In this document: positions 13,122 to 25,133 of the stretch, one piece after another | How positions within the stretch are numbered: position 1 is the stretch's first letter | How the letters are laid out: each line of letters opens with the position of its first letter | Assembly: GCA_014529385.2 (NCBI GenBank) | Contig: CM043968.1 | Location: forward strand, 3,436,501-3,500,500 | Direction of reading: 5' to 3' | DNA length: 64,000 nt | From: Adiantum capillus-veneris | Lineage: Eukaryota; Streptophyta; Polypodiopsida; Polypodiales; Pteridaceae | Made by a program: the position numbers and the translations under genes | The notes under the pieces: model-generated | Told to the model about the DNA's origin: nothing | Database searches by the model: none | What the model saw: only the letters and a program-made list of their open reading frames with translations

Positions 13122-13133
13122 GCTCTGATACCA
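13122..13133 (-). promoter_or_regulatory. Orphan primer-binding-site-like motif (tRNA-iMet)
   Basis: The plus strand reads GCTCTGATACCA, whose complement TGGTATCAGAGC is the tRNA-iMet primer site used by many plant Copia elements. It matches the site of the complete Copia at 33180-33191. No matching minus-strand LTR is evident next to it, so this may be a fragment. Confidence 0.4.
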
Positions 13134-13479
13134 CTGGATGGGAATGGGATCGTGCTAGCTAAGGTGAGTGATAGACAAACATTGTGTGCACGTGTGAGTA
13201 TGTGTAGGCTAGATTGTTACTCAATTTTCTCCAGAGGGTTTGACTACAGACACCACAGATCCTATTGGGCAGGACACTCGCAGGTCTATTGGCACTTCTT
13301 TCACAACAAGGAGTTGTTTTTCACACTCAGTTCGGGACCTTCACGTAGTATCTCCACCTTGTATCGGCGGAGTACAACAGTTTGCTACACTGCTCGTGAC
13401 GACACTTTACCATGGAGATCTCTCAAAGGTTGGGACACCCCAGACTGCTGCTATACTCATGGAGTATTGTCCTTCAGTG

Positions 13480-13905
13480 GACATCGCAGCAGACATCTTT
13501 ATCATTTGCCTCACATCTTCGGCTTCATACGGTTTGTTCAACATCAAGTGCTGAGAGGGGGTGTTAGACTTACACCACTCTGCTGCTTCACAGGTCTAGG
13601 GCATACATGTACGGCTAGTGTGCCTCCGAGCGAGCCACCCTTTGCATATGCATTTAGACTGCATCACTGTCCGGCCGCCCACTCTGGGCCGGCCATCCAC
13701 TTTTGTCCGGGCACCCACGTATATATTTCCATATATCATTTTCTTGTTGGGTTGTGGGGGATTTTTCCAGGCATTGCCCTACCTCCCCTTGGGCAACTAT
13801 ATATAGGGCCAGGGGGTACCCACTTCCTTCATACTGATTGTACTAAGGGTCTTCTGCTCATGATAGTCATGAGGGGCTGATCACCCCCTCTTCACCATAT
13901 CTTGC
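13480..13905 (+). mobile_element. Copia 3' end remnant: RNase H terminus, polypurine tract, LTR
   Basis: A frame ending at 13554 contains YCPSVDIAADIF, resembling the Copia RNase H end (YCPSxxQVADIFTK). A polypurine tract GAGAGGGGG at 13553-13561 follows, then TGTTAGAC at 13562, a typical LTR start. A TATA-like TATATATAGGG lies near 13797-13807, consistent with an LTR promoter. The LTR end is not defined because a MITE begins at 13914. The RNase H assignment rests on a short motif. Confidence 0.55.
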
Positions 13906-13913
13906 GTTTGTGG

Positions 13914-14568
13914 CATAGTTACCGGGGAACACGTTCCCTAGGCCCTGGAATGCCGGAACGTCGTTCCCTCCCCCCTTGCCCGGCCAGAACGTCCCGGAAC
14001 ATTTTATCGTTCCGGGTGACCAATTTATACCGGAATGGCCGGCCGGAACGGCCAACTCTCAAAAATGGTGAGAAATGGGCAATCTTTTGCAAATTTGTAG
14101 TGAGCATTAGGTGTTTTTTAAAGTGTGCAAGGACTCAAAATGCACCCCCTCTTACGCATTCCCTTCTCAAGCAAATCCACATGCCCTCAAGGTCTAAGGC
14201 TTAAGCCTTAAGCTCTCTCGACTCTTGAGTCTCAATCTCTCTCCCTCTCACTCTCTCCCTCTCTCCCTCTCTCAAGCTCTCTCCCTCTCCCTCCCTCTCA
14301 AGTCTCTCCCTCTCCCTCTCGCATCATCCATGACCTAGGGTCTTCAAATCGAGTTTTTTGTGAGTGCTAGAGTCAAAGGACTCTAATGCTACTTGTATTC
14401 AAATTTCAAACATGTAGAGCTAAAAATTGCATTATTTGGGTGTTTTTTATGCCTCCCGTTCCGTGCCATTCCCATTCCGGACCCCTGGCCGTTCTCCCGT
14501 TCCACGAGGGTCCCCGTCGTCGTTCCCGTTCCGCGTTCCGCATTCCGCGTTTCGGGTAACTATGGAAC
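13914..14568. mobile_element. MITE-like element with CATAGTTACC ends and GTTCC/GGAAC clusters
   Basis: The left end reads CATAGTTACCGG; the right end, reverse-complemented, reads GTTC then CATAGTTACCCG. Flanks match at 7 of 8 bases (GTTTGTGG at 13906-13913, CTTTGTGG at 14568-14575), a hAT-sized target duplication. Both termini are packed with GGAAC or GTTCC motifs, inverted between the ends. The centre is CT-rich low complexity. No coding capacity is seen, so it would depend on a transposase supplied in trans. The four-base asymmetry at the right end leaves the exact border uncertain. Confidence 0.6.
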
Positions 14569-14575
14569 TTTGTGG

Positions 14576-14642
14576 TCTACTCTCTCTTTCTCTCTCTCTC
14601 TCGGGATAGTTTTCTACGACGTTAAAACTCTCTTCTTCTTCT

Positions 14643-14695
<53 letters not shown>

Positions 14696-14700
14696 GCTGC
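14576..14700. repeat. CT microsatellite tract
   Basis: CT repeats lie at 14581-14602, a TTC run at 14631-14650 and an uninterrupted CT run at 14647-14692. It abuts the broken 3' side of LINE-D. Confidence 0.9.
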
Positions 14701-14739
14701 CGCACACGCGCACACGTGCACTAGCCCCATGTCCATGAG

Positions 14740-15400
14740 GAAAACAAGTGAACCCACTCGACACTGGAAATCACTGGAGGCCATTCAAGATGGCCAGTCC
14801 ATGTGCAGTCCCTATATCTGTCAGATCTCCCCCATATCCAGTGTGCTCCTCATCCTGCGAACACCTGGCCAATCCCATATCATTGACATCCAATTCTCTC
14901 AACATTTCCTGTAAGGTATCGTAGAAAGCTGTCTAAGATTGATCCGTCTTGGCATTAAAGTCTCCTTGAAGAATGACATCTCCATCCCTAGAGAACTCCC
15001 ATATGTCCTCATCCAATATCATGTAGGGTGATTGCCCCTTGGGGCTTGGGCGATGCATAATGAGATGTGATGGAGCATATTTCAATGTAGAGTGGCCTCC
15101 TTATCTCCGCTCTCACTTTGGCCAACATATATCTGGCCTGCTCATCTCTCTGAACAATACAAATGAGGGGTTGAAGCTTCTCTTGGAATAGGACTGCCAT
15201 ACCTCCTGACTCACGTCCTCTATGCGTTGATCTCACATCCGCCTACAAGTAGTCTCCCAATGGTATCCCGTCACTCTAGGTAATGTGCCGCGAGGAGTGT
15301 GATGCGCCTCCGAGTAAAAAATAATGTTTCTTTCCTTAAAGCTATCCTCAAATGTGCCTACATCTAGCTTCATTGATCCATTACAATTCCATGTTGCCAT
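14740..15400 (-). pseudogene. LINE-D APE-type endonuclease, partial and frameshifted
   Basis: The domain opens at 15400 with MATWNCNGSMKLD, placing the catalytic Asn of the EEP fold, then FYSEAHH carrying the Glu. After a shift near 15240 it continues with SGGMAVLFQEKLQPL and, near 14960, GDVILQGDFNAKTDQS, the GDFN motif. It ends near 14745 with FPVSSGFTCFPHG, a stretch normally just before the final catalytic motifs, which are lost. The frame also has other stops. Confidence 0.75.
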
Positions 15401-15456
15401 TTTAAGGTTGGTGCTATAGGTCTCTCACCGTCATGCGGTGCGTTTTTTCAACACCA

Positions 15457-16813
15457 CTACTCTCCCTCCCCTGTAGAAAGCAACTCTCTTGCCGCCTTGA
15501 TCTCTCGCATCAGCTCTTGCACGTGTGCTTCTTGTGTTAGAGTGAGGTCATCACCCAAAAATATCCTAGTTTGCTTGAGTGTTGGTCTCTTCTTACGGAA
15601 TTCTTTCCTAGCTGCCAACGTAGGGAAACGTATAATGAGTGCTCTTTCCTTGGGACTTCCTTTCTCATTCCTTCCCTTCTTGCCAACTCTCCAAGCACCT
15701 CTGTGTGTGGGTTCAGAAATACCCATGCGCTTCAAGAGCTCTTGTACTTCTTCTACTTTTCCAGTATTTTTGAGACTTGCATATTGATGATAGTGGACGT
15801 CGGTGTGGCTTCATGCATCTTATCTTTTCCTTTCTTTGCGTCCTCCATCCACTTTTTAGCTTTATCAACCTTCTCTTGTTTTTTGAATAGGTGCTCTGCC
15901 ATGAAGAGGTTGTTCGTGCCTTTTGCTCTTCCTCCTTACGTAGAGTTTTTACCTGCTCCTTAATGCTTTCGGGCTCCTTTATCATTGAGGGTTGATTTTT
16001 CTCCCTCTTTTGCATGGGTATTTTTGCAAGCTGCTAGGTCTTCCTTAAGTGCTTCAATCAATGTATCCTTTTCATCATTTTTGATCTCCAGGCTTCAAAA
16101 GCAGCAAGTACATCCTCTGATCTTTTTTGCATCACACATTCCATTACATTCACTTCTACCCTTACTATCGTCTGCATTTTGACCTTCAATGATGTGTATA
16201 TATCTTGTTACGCGTACCAAACATCTCTTTGTCCAACTCTTTCCTCATATCTGCATACATAGCTTTTTTGTAAGTCTCCGCATTTGCATCATGCGTTCTT
16301 CCATTTTTGATTTCGAGGATTCAAAAGCAGCAAGTGCATCCTCTAATCTTTTTTGCATCACACATTCCATTACAGTCACTTCTGCCCTCACTATCATCTG
16401 CATTTCGACCTTCAATGATGTGTATATATCTCATTACGCGTACCAAGCATCTCTTTGTCCAACTCTTTCCTCATATCTGCATACATAGATTTTTTGTAAG
16501 TCTCCGCATTTGCATACATCTCTTTTTCAATGTCACCCCTCAAAAGGCTCAGCTCCGTCTTAATTATCACCTGTACTTTCTCGCACATTAGGTCATCTTT
16601 GACTCTAAAAAGTTTCTGTGCTCTCACAGATATTGCCGATAGTGTGCTCTCTCGAAACCTCCGCCTAAATGTCGCTTTTGATTTAGGCGGGGTTTCATAA
16701 ATACTGTCATCCTCGACATCAACTGATTGGTCCATCCTCAGGCACCACGTGTGAGGCTTTGCATAAAGTACCTGTATCAAAACCCTGTAATAGCTAGCCC
16801 CAACTGCACACAC
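15457..16813 (-). pseudogene. LINE-D ORF1-like protein, coiled coil plus C-terminal domain
   Basis: The N-terminal part (16735-16412) opens MDQSVDVEDDSIYETPPKSK and continues into charged helices. The C-terminal part (15735-15457) has IIRFPTLAARKEF, RIFLGDDLTLTQEAH and REIKAARELL, matching the usual 'IVRF...F...DLT' block at the end of LINE ORF1 proteins. The middle contains a 226-bp direct duplication that changes the frame, because 226 is not a multiple of three. The ORF is therefore broken. Its role would be RNA binding in the LINE particle. Confidence 0.65.
16083..16530. repeat. 226-bp direct tandem duplication in LINE-D ORF1
   Basis: The segment starting TTTGATCTCCAGGCTTCAAA near 16080 recurs starting TTTGATTTCGAGGATTCAAA near 16306, and they stay alignable for over 200 bp. 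The two copies differ at scattered positions, so the duplication is not recent. Confidence 0.85.
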
Positions 16814-17165
16814 TTCTCCCTATCGCACGACCACACCAAACTCCCAATGAGAGGGAGTAGAACCACAGCCTGCTGTGGGCGCCAATGCTCAATACCACTA
16901 GGAACAAGGGGCCAAAGCCCTACAGCGCTGAACCTTCGTTGGGAACAAGGGACCAAAGCCACTGTAGACTCATGTGCTACCTCAATTCCGTATTTGCGCA
17001 CTTGTGCTGTTTGCTTTGCCGTTAATGTTTGCACTGGTCATTGCCTACTGGTCCTTCCTATGCACTAGTGCCCTGACGAAATGTGCTCATGCCAGTGAAA
17101 CCTGCTCACGCTGAGTAATGGGCTGACTGCATGGGCTGGAGAGAGACCTTAGCTTGCATTGGCGA

Positions 17166-17217
<52 letters not shown>

Positions 17218-17457
17218 CACAAACTGCTGACGTGTTAAGCCATTGAAGAACAGAGCCAACATGCAGATCCCGGTCGAGGATCCTAAACCCTAAGTGCAGA
17301 AGCAACAGAAGAAGTTTCTATCAACTTACAAAGTCTTGCCGAGTGGCCTATTTTAAAGAGGAGTTCTCACCAACTTATGGGACCCCGTTCGATGGGGCCC
17401 AAGTGACTAGAGATAAATAAAGCAGGACACACACACACACACACACACACATACACT
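16814..17457. repeat. Spacer with GA and AC microsatellites
   Basis: A pure GA tract lies at about 17172-17214 and an AC tract at 17427-17456 directly before the LINE-C tail. No gene is visible. The 16814-17040 part may be LINE-D leader. Confidence 0.7.
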
Positions 17458-20400
17458 TTTTTTTTTTTTTGGTAAATCAATTTGATTTATCTATCTGTGG
17501 GAAACCTCAAAGAGAGGAAAACCCACCAAAAAGATGAAGTACAAGCGAAGGAACACAAAAGTGTTCGGCTATACAAAACAACTAAAAACATTCATAAGAA
17601 AGCTGATGTATCTCTGCAGTGATATCACCAACTTCCAAGGTGAACCGTAAAGACTGCTCAAGGGAAAGTTTGAAGAAAGGCAGGGGATCTGCATGAATGC
17701 GATGGAACATATGGCCATTACGCTGTCACCACAGGCTCCAGTAAGCCCAAAACCAGACCCACATGAAGAAGACTGCAAAGCGCTGCAACGCCGGTGAGAA
17801 GATACCAAAAGCCCAAAACCGTTTAAAGAAGACCGTCGTGGGAAAACGAAGCCGCATACACGTAGATACCCGACGAAGAAAGTCTCGAGTAATACAACAA
17901 TCCCACAAGAGGTGACAAGCATCCTCCTTGGCAAATGAGCAAAGGACACAGGATGAAGGACGGATACGACGCATCCTAAGAAAGGTACCCAAAATGAGCA
18001 CACCAAATAAACAATGCCAAAGAAATAAACGCTCCTTCAGCCGCAAACGGCTTTTCCATAATGCAGATAGAAGCCTTCTCCACCAAATATCTGATTTATG
18101 TATGTGCCAAAGAGCGTTGTAATGATCATCAAGCCATGGTTGAGGCAAAAGAAGAGCATATGCCTGGCCGACAGAAATATCTTGAAAGGGCATTTCCCGA
18201 AGATTCCAATCAGACATGCGATCACCATCAGCCAAGGGTGAAACGGGTAAAAAATCGACGAACATTCGCTGCAATTCTCTCCAGAACTGGCGATAATGCA
18301 TGCCCAATCCAAAACGGCGAGCGGCAAATGGAAACTCTAGAGTGAAACCAACTGCATCCACCACATCCTTAACCACTCGAATGCCACAGCAGGAGAGGAA
18401 ATACGCTTGGCGAGGCAAGCGGTCAACCAAAGTAAGAGAAAAGGCCCGGCTCCAATGAAGACTCTCCAAACGAAGGGAGTTTCCTTGCGTTCGAGCATTC
18501 CACGATAGATGATTCGTAACGTGTTTCTAGGCAGAGAGCAAGGTGGAAGCAAGCGGGCATTCATGAATATGGCCATCCATCTTACCAAATACCACCTCCA
18601 AATAGATGATTGCCAGTGACCAAACGAGGACGTAACCACATGCTGGCTCAAGTGTGCAAACATAAGAGTCCAGGGCTGAGATTGTTGTATAAGTGTAGGC
18701 AATAGCATAGCCTTCCTAGCCAGGATATGCCGACGTAGGTCCAGAATATTCAGACCACCAAAGCGCTTTGGTGGGCAAAGTTTTGTCATTGACATCAGAC
18801 GCATGCCTTTTTTGTGTGCATGAACTCACCACAAATGAGACAAAATGGCCGACATGAGAGAATCAAGACAATGGCGAGGCCAGCGCAACAGTGGCAAAAA
18901 GAACTGAACATATGCCATGAGGATACTCTGAACGATTCTCAGGCGAACATGTAGTGGCCAAGTAGAAAGCTTCCAGTAATGCAATTTAACATTTAAGCGT
19001 TGCATAACCCAGTCCACTTTTTGCGTGTGAGTGACGTTCCATCCAATTGGATAACCCAAATGCCTGGTGATCACATTTGGAGGAACAATCTCTCCTGGCC
19101 ACAACAGAGCATGCCAATCACAAGAACGGAGTGGTAAAAGCTTTGATTTACGGAAGTTGACTTTAAGACCAGACGCAATCGCAATCAATTCGAAAGCTTT
19201 TATAATCACTTGAACATCGCTCTGTTGATTGTGGGGCATAAACAACGAGTCATCCGCATAAGCCTGTCCAATAAATGAATGACCCGATGGTAACTACAAA
19301 CCATTAAGACACTGCATAGAGGTCAAGTGATCAAGATACATCAACATAGAATGAGTGGCAATAACATACAGCAAAGTGCTAAGGGGGCAACCTTGCCTAA
19401 CCGAACAACCAAGAGGCCACGATTCTGTCAATTCCTCTTCCAGGATCCCCGAAGACGTGCTGCAAGCATACAAGAAATACACCACATTGGCCAATTTAGG
19501 ACCAAACCCTAGACACCTCATTGTGGCAGCAATGAAGTCCCATTGCACAGTGTCAAAGGCCTTGTTAATTGCATGACCAACACATCTTGTTGCGTGTACT
19601 TAGCATACTCCATGCCAATCATAACATTTGTCAAATTGTCCACAATTTGACGATGAGGAATAAAACGATACTGAGCCTGATGAAGTCCTGTAAACAAGCA
19701 GTCCTTAATGCGATGGACCGACATTTTAGCCAATAACTTGTAAACCACCGGCGTCAAAGTTATGGGCCGCCAATGAGAGAATTGCTTGCAGAGTGCTTGC
19801 TTGGGCAACAATTTAAGTAAACCCTCTTTCCATGATACTGGCAGATCCTGTTTTTCCCATGCCGCATTTACCATAAAAAGTAGGGGTTGTTTAAGAGCAT
19901 CTCAAAAGGAGAGGAAAAATTCCATAGTAAGTCCATCCGAATTGGGAGATCTCCAACGGCACAATGCAAGCAGGGCACCATGCAATTCAGAAGCAGAGAA
20001 AGGATCCTCAAGGCATTGTGCCTCCCGCAAAGACATGATCAGACGAACATAAGAAAGCAACAATTGATGTGCTCAACAAGCTGCCGAAGATGGCTGAGAT
20101 GGGCCTGCAAATAGCTAACGATAATGTGAAACCATAACCTCAACTAGTTCCCGCTTCGAAGAAGTCCAAGCACCCGAGGGAAGCGTAACTCTCTTAATTG
20201 ATTGCGAGATCCTTGAATGATGCAGATGCTTAAAAAATTTCTTTGAAGCACAACCTTTATCCATAAAAGCCTGTTGACGTGCACGCGTCTATCATTTGGC
20301 AATTTTCCGCTTATCATTTTGCTGAATACATAGATTAGCTTCACATAGCTCCATCATTTCATAGTCAGACAAGGGCCGGTAATCAGCTAACTGTTGTAGG

Positions 20401-20516
20401 CGTTGACTAACCCGTTTCGCATCAACGACATTCCCTCGAATGAGCTACATATACTACGTACCATAGTCACAAATAACACTTTGTACTCTCATGATAAAAC
20501 GATACCAGGTAGCTAG
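17458..20516 (-). mobile_element. LINE-C, 5'-truncated L1-like element with poly(A) tail
   Basis: On the plus strand a T run at 17457-17471 marks the poly(A) tail, followed by TGTGGGAAACCTCAAAGAGA shared with LINE-B. Homology to LINE-A runs continuously to 20516 (GATAAAACGATACCAGG) and stops abruptly, with unrelated sequence after. This is the classic 5' truncation of LINE insertion, cutting ORF2 between endonuclease and reverse transcriptase. It inserted beside an AC microsatellite. I could not match a target-site duplication. Confidence 0.92.
17570..20516 (-). pseudogene. LINE-C ORF2 fragment: reverse transcriptase and zf-RVT
   Basis: ORF2 starts within the linker (MRVQSVICDYGT) and includes reverse transcriptase with SVRQGCPL and YADDSLF, the connection region, and a C-terminal zinc finger near 17930 with CX2CX7HX4C (CVLCSFAKEDACHLLWDC). 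Against LINE-A it has TAG for CAG at 20445-20447 and 20454-20456, TGA for CGA near 18830, and a short deletion near 19565 that removes part of the DIEKAFDTV catalytic motif. It is the closest relative of LINE-A here. Confidence 0.88.
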
Positions 20517-21283
20517 GCATTAATGGAAATGCTCTGGCTATCTGGTTTTGTTTACATTGTTTGATCTGTCTATTGTGCTTTGTGTGTTTGGTATAGCGAG
20601 TGAGGGATCACCAATGTTGGCTTACTCAAGGCTCCAACTATTGACTCACTAGGCAGTAGTCTTTTGAGTTCAAGAGGGTCACGCTTATACAACCACTTGC
20701 TACCTAAATATATTTCCGTTCTAGCTAAGTGCACGATCAAGACTCGCTCGTAGTCCTACATGCTAAAGAAACAACCAAAATAATGGTATTACGCATTCTT
20801 TTATTATAACAAGTGGGTAGGCCAATGGTGTACTTATGATGGCTCTGCACCTCATGTAAACCTAGCTTCTTAACCAAGGAGTAGTTCAATAAGTTATGGT
20901 CTTACCTAGCGCTTGCAGTGCATGGAGAGCCTGCTATCCTTGCGTTGCAGGTCCACCCGTGGGACCATATTTTCTTGTAAAGCTTGTTGGCCTACCTCAC
21001 CCCGCCACTCTTCGTACTCGTGGCCTACCATTTCTCCTATTGATAGTATGCACTCTACTATGCGCTACAAGAATTGCTCAAATCTAAAGGCTTTGTAGAG
21101 TGAGCAGTACAAGCTTCATCTGCTCCGATCTCAGGCAAATTTCTTGTGGGACTCATCAGACAATTGAGCACCAATTCGCTGCATGCACTCCTTGCACTAA
21201 GGCGAGACGCAGCTCTAACAAATGTATCACGAAGCGAGTGGATGGTACCAAAGGATGTGTATGTGTATGTGTGACGGTGTGTG

Positions 21284-21319
<36 letters not shown>

Positions 21320-21435
21320 AAAAGATCTTATTACCTACAAGAAGTGATTTTGAGGGAAGAGATAGGCGATAGAGAAATCGTTTGGTCATTTGGTCTTGGA
21401 TTCCGCGTCTGCAAGACTAACAAGGTGAAATTTCA
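20517..21435. other. Unassigned spacer with GA tract
   Basis: The region 20517-21240 shows no recognisable element. A TG-rich stretch leads into a GA tract at 21287-21317. No gene is supported. Confidence 0.5.
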
Positions 21436-22169
21436 CTATGGCCACACACACAGACAGAGAGAGAGAGAGTCCAACCTCCAAGAATCAGGAGGCTTTTTGG
21501 CCAGGTGATTGAGAGGATGCACCGTCAAGTGTGTGGGTAGAGTTTTTTGTGTGGAATGAAGTGAAGCGTTGCGTGACAGTTCGTCTATCCCCCGTCCCCC
21601 TTTCTTTTCTGCTGCTGCTCTTTGTGTGTGTGTGTCGTTGCTGACGGATGTGTGCCCACGGACCACTTTTATGGTACAAAGAGGGAGAGAGAGAGAGAGG
21701 TTTTTTGTGTGTCGTTGGTATGTGCGATAGCAACTGTGCAGATGTCGTGAGTGTGTGGTTATTTGGTCAAACCCTTGCATCACCCATGTTCTGGTCAAAG
21801 CTTTACCAACAAGCGCCTGCGACTCTTCATCCATATCACCCGCTAGATAATCAAATCCCCAATCAGACTCATCTTTCATGCATACCTGATCCAAAGAACC
21901 TATATCCACGGCATCACCAGTGCAATCCATATGCAACGGCAATTGCTCCCTTTGCTCAGCACCTAACACATCATGAGCACAAGAAAAGTGTCCAAATCCC
22001 TTGGTCTCTACTTCATCACTGTCCTCTTGTTGACCTTGTAGCCCCACTTGGCTATCCACAGACAAGACCTTCCCCTTCTCCGCAAAGCTACGAACCAATT
22101 GCATCGCTATAGCACTCTCCCTTGTAATCCTCATTAGCATGGCCATCAACATTGCATATCCTCTTTCAC

Positions 22170-23340
22170 ATGCTCTGGCACTTAAACCTGCTCTTCTTTC
22201 ACATTGCCGATCACCATATTATCAGACACACAACAAGGTAGCTTTACCCTTACCAACACAGGCTCATCGGAATCTGCCCGCTCGCCATAGGATGTGGACT
22301 CATCCGCTCTATCCTCCTTGCTCGTCTCGCAAAAGCTCGAGCTCGTATCTTCATTTTCATCACCGTATGACGACTCTGTATCAGCATCTTCCTCCTCTTG
22401 CTGCTTCACAAAAGCTTGACCATGATCTTCGCTCCGCACATACTCTTCCTTAACTTTTTCAGGCTCTTGGCGCTTGCAACTTGGCCACACTCTACTACCT
22501 TTCCATGCATAATCTCTATGAGAACAGGCTCTTTCACCTCTTCACTCTGCTCGAGACTTGACATTGGCTAGCCTTTCTGCATACAGGTCCTTCATGGAAT
22601 GCTCGCCCTCGTTGACAAGCTCGTCCACCATCGGCATAGGTACACCACAAACAGAAAACTTCCAAAGGGGTATAATTGACCATTGGCCTTATCTCAACAG
22701 GCTCTGCACTTTAAACAATTGGCACTACCTTCGGCTGAACCGCAGGATACTCTGCCGTCGCAACTGGCATATACTCAACAATCTTCAACCAGCCTAACTC
22801 CAACTTCTACTTCACCTTCTTGCTCTTCACTTTGTCCAAATACACCATATCATCATATCTATTTGCACCAAACTCCACCTTTTCTCTAATCTTTGGATGC
22901 AGGCAATCAAGGAACTTTGACAACTTGAAGTACTTGCTATCGCTAAACCTCGTTAGCAACCTCTAACTGCCTCCAACAAGCTTCAAACTGCTCAATAGAA
23001 ATTGAGAATTCTTGACTTACATCTTGACACCTTCGACTTTGCACCAGGAAACTATCTTTCGAAACCGCCCAAGAAATTGATTCTACAACTCCTGCCATGA
23101 GCTTCAATCACCACCCTTCAGACCATCAAGTCAGACTTTCGCATGTCCGTGCATCAACAGCGGTACCGTCTGCAACTTCTCCGTGTTTGTCATTATATGC
23201 ATCGACAACATCCATAGCTCAAAATCTGCTATCTAATCCTCCATGTCTTCAATCCCTGTGGAATTGTGGCCAACGCTGGGCTCCACCATCTCTGCTATCT
23301 TGAAACTCGACCACCGAATATTCCACTTGATGGAGAGGGG
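22170..23340 (-). pseudogene. Decayed gag-like remnant
   Basis: Between about 22970 and 22770 the minus strand reads KYFKLSKFLDCLHPKIREKV then FGANRYDDMVYLDKVKSKKV, which has the shape of the end of a Ty3/gypsy gag domain. An acidic, Ser/Glu-rich stretch (QQEEEDADTESSYGDENED) follows near 22400-22370. Stops occur on both sides. It is not continuous with Gypsy-B, whose polymerase ends near 23480, so it is probably a separate degraded retroelement. Identification is tentative. Confidence 0.4.
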
Positions 23341-23479
23341 GAATGGGGAACACACCGAGCACACTCTCCACTATCAAGAAAATGATACATCTCCTCATAC
23401 CAGGTCTAGGGAATTCTGGGAATTATCCGAGATGATTGCATCACTGGAACCTCATCTGCAACTACTCTTGCACACTGCT

Positions 23480-25133
23480 TTGGATTTTTCGGCGGAGGTG
23501 CTTCCATAATTGCTGCTATTTTATCCGGGTCCACTGAAATACCATCCTCAGAGATCACATGGCCCAATAATCTTCCACTCTGTACTGCAAATGCACACTT
23601 GAGAGGATTTAAACTAAATTTCACCTCTCTACATTTCTTAAAACACAACCTCAATTGCTTCAAATGCTCCAATTGTGCTCCAAAAACATTGAGGTCATCC
23701 AGAAAGATTCGCATAAAAGCTGTCAAGTAAGGACCAAAAATTTGAAACATATCCCTTTGAAAAGTTGAGGGTGCATTCCGTAATCCGAACCACATTAATG
23801 TGCATGCAAAAATGCCCCATGATGTAATAAAAGTTGTTTTAGCCTGATCTCCTTCAACCATCCAAAATTGATTATAGCCACTAAATCCATCCAAAAAAGA
23901 ATACATCTCATGGCCTGCCACATCATCCAAAATAGAATCCAAAAATAAAAGCGAAAAAGGGTTTGGAACAATAGCTGCATTCAACTTCCTATAATCCACA
24001 CAAATTTGAATTTTCTTGTTCTTCTTTGGTACCACCACAATGGGAGAAATTCATTATGGGTTGTCAATAGGGGTAATAAGACCCACTTGCAACAAACGAT
24101 CAATTTTCACCTTGACTTGCTTGGCTACATTCGGATTTATCCCATATGAATGCTGCTTCATTGGCACTGCATCTCGTTTCAAATGAATCTTATGCTGATA
24201 AAACTTTGGATCGAATCCTTTTATATCCACATATTCCCATGCAAAAAAATCCTTAAATTCCGTCAACAAATTAATCAAGTCCCCTCAAAAATTTGCCTCA
24301 AGTCGTCAATTAATATGAATGGGCTTAGTCTCCTTCGGAGCTCCTAGAAAGATCGTATCCAATTCATCCTCCTTCACCCTTGTTACTCTACTCATCTGTG
24401 CTTTAAAATCACGTTCTTGCCTAATAATCTTCTCCGCTGATTCAGGCATAGGCAAGGATTTTTCTTGCCCCTTTGGTGCTACCATTTCTTGATCCCATAA
24501 AGACTTCCCCTCCGAAATTGCAAAAACATCTACAAGAAGATAAAGAGAAACTAAATCCGGGTTAGCCTCCAAGAATTGCTCCTCTTCATGCTCTTCTAAT
24601 CCTTCCACCATATTCACTATCTCCACTATCACATGCCATGTTGCTTGAACTGGTTGTCTGCATGTTCCCAACATCACCCGAACTTTTCTGTGACCCTTTT
24701 TAACTGTCAATATATTTGCCTCCCAATTATGCTTTACCTTGGCTTGGCGTAGCCATGGTCTCCCCAAAATAAAATGATAATCCTGACTGTAATCCTCAAT
24801 ATTTAACACCACTATTAAAACAGTGAAGGACAGACTAGCCACATCCAGCACGACGCCTCGAAGCAATCCTACTAGCTATACTCTTCTCTGATCTGCCATG
24901 CAAACTGCAAAGGGAGCAGGTTCCCAAACACTAATACCAAAGAGCTCACAAGCCGCTTGGGTAATAATATTCACTCCTGCACCTCCATCTAATGGGACTT
25001 TGTCTATATACGTTCCATGATATCTTATTGAAAGCTCCGAAATGCGTGTATACGTAAACCTTGGTGCCGACAATGGGACTAAATCATCCCGCTCTTCCTT
25101 AATGAATACATTATTAACTTCCATCTCCTTCAT
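23480..25133 (-). pseudogene. Gypsy-B protease and reverse transcriptase, truncated
   Basis: The protease region (25133-24876) has PLDGGAGVNII, the DG[GS]A active-site form, followed by HFILGRPWLRQAKVKHNWEA near 24770. The reverse transcriptase (24278-23480) has PMKQHSYGINPNVAKQ, KIQICVDYRKLN, SFLDGFSGYNQ and IFLDDLNVF, which stands in the YxDD position. Homology ends near 23480 after MEAPPPKNPKQ. Stops separate the blocks. Confidence 0.85.

Larger units (their letters stand above)
14735..16813 (-). mobile_element. LINE-D, second LINE type, 3'-truncated
   Basis: This minus-strand LINE is distinct from the L1-like copies. It has an ORF1-like coiled-coil protein and an endonuclease, but homology stops inside the endonuclease at the CT/CA microsatellite near 14735. 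No reverse transcriptase follows. LINEs normally lose the 5' end on insertion, so 3' loss points to a later deletion or rearrangement. I do not assign a clade. Confidence 0.75.
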
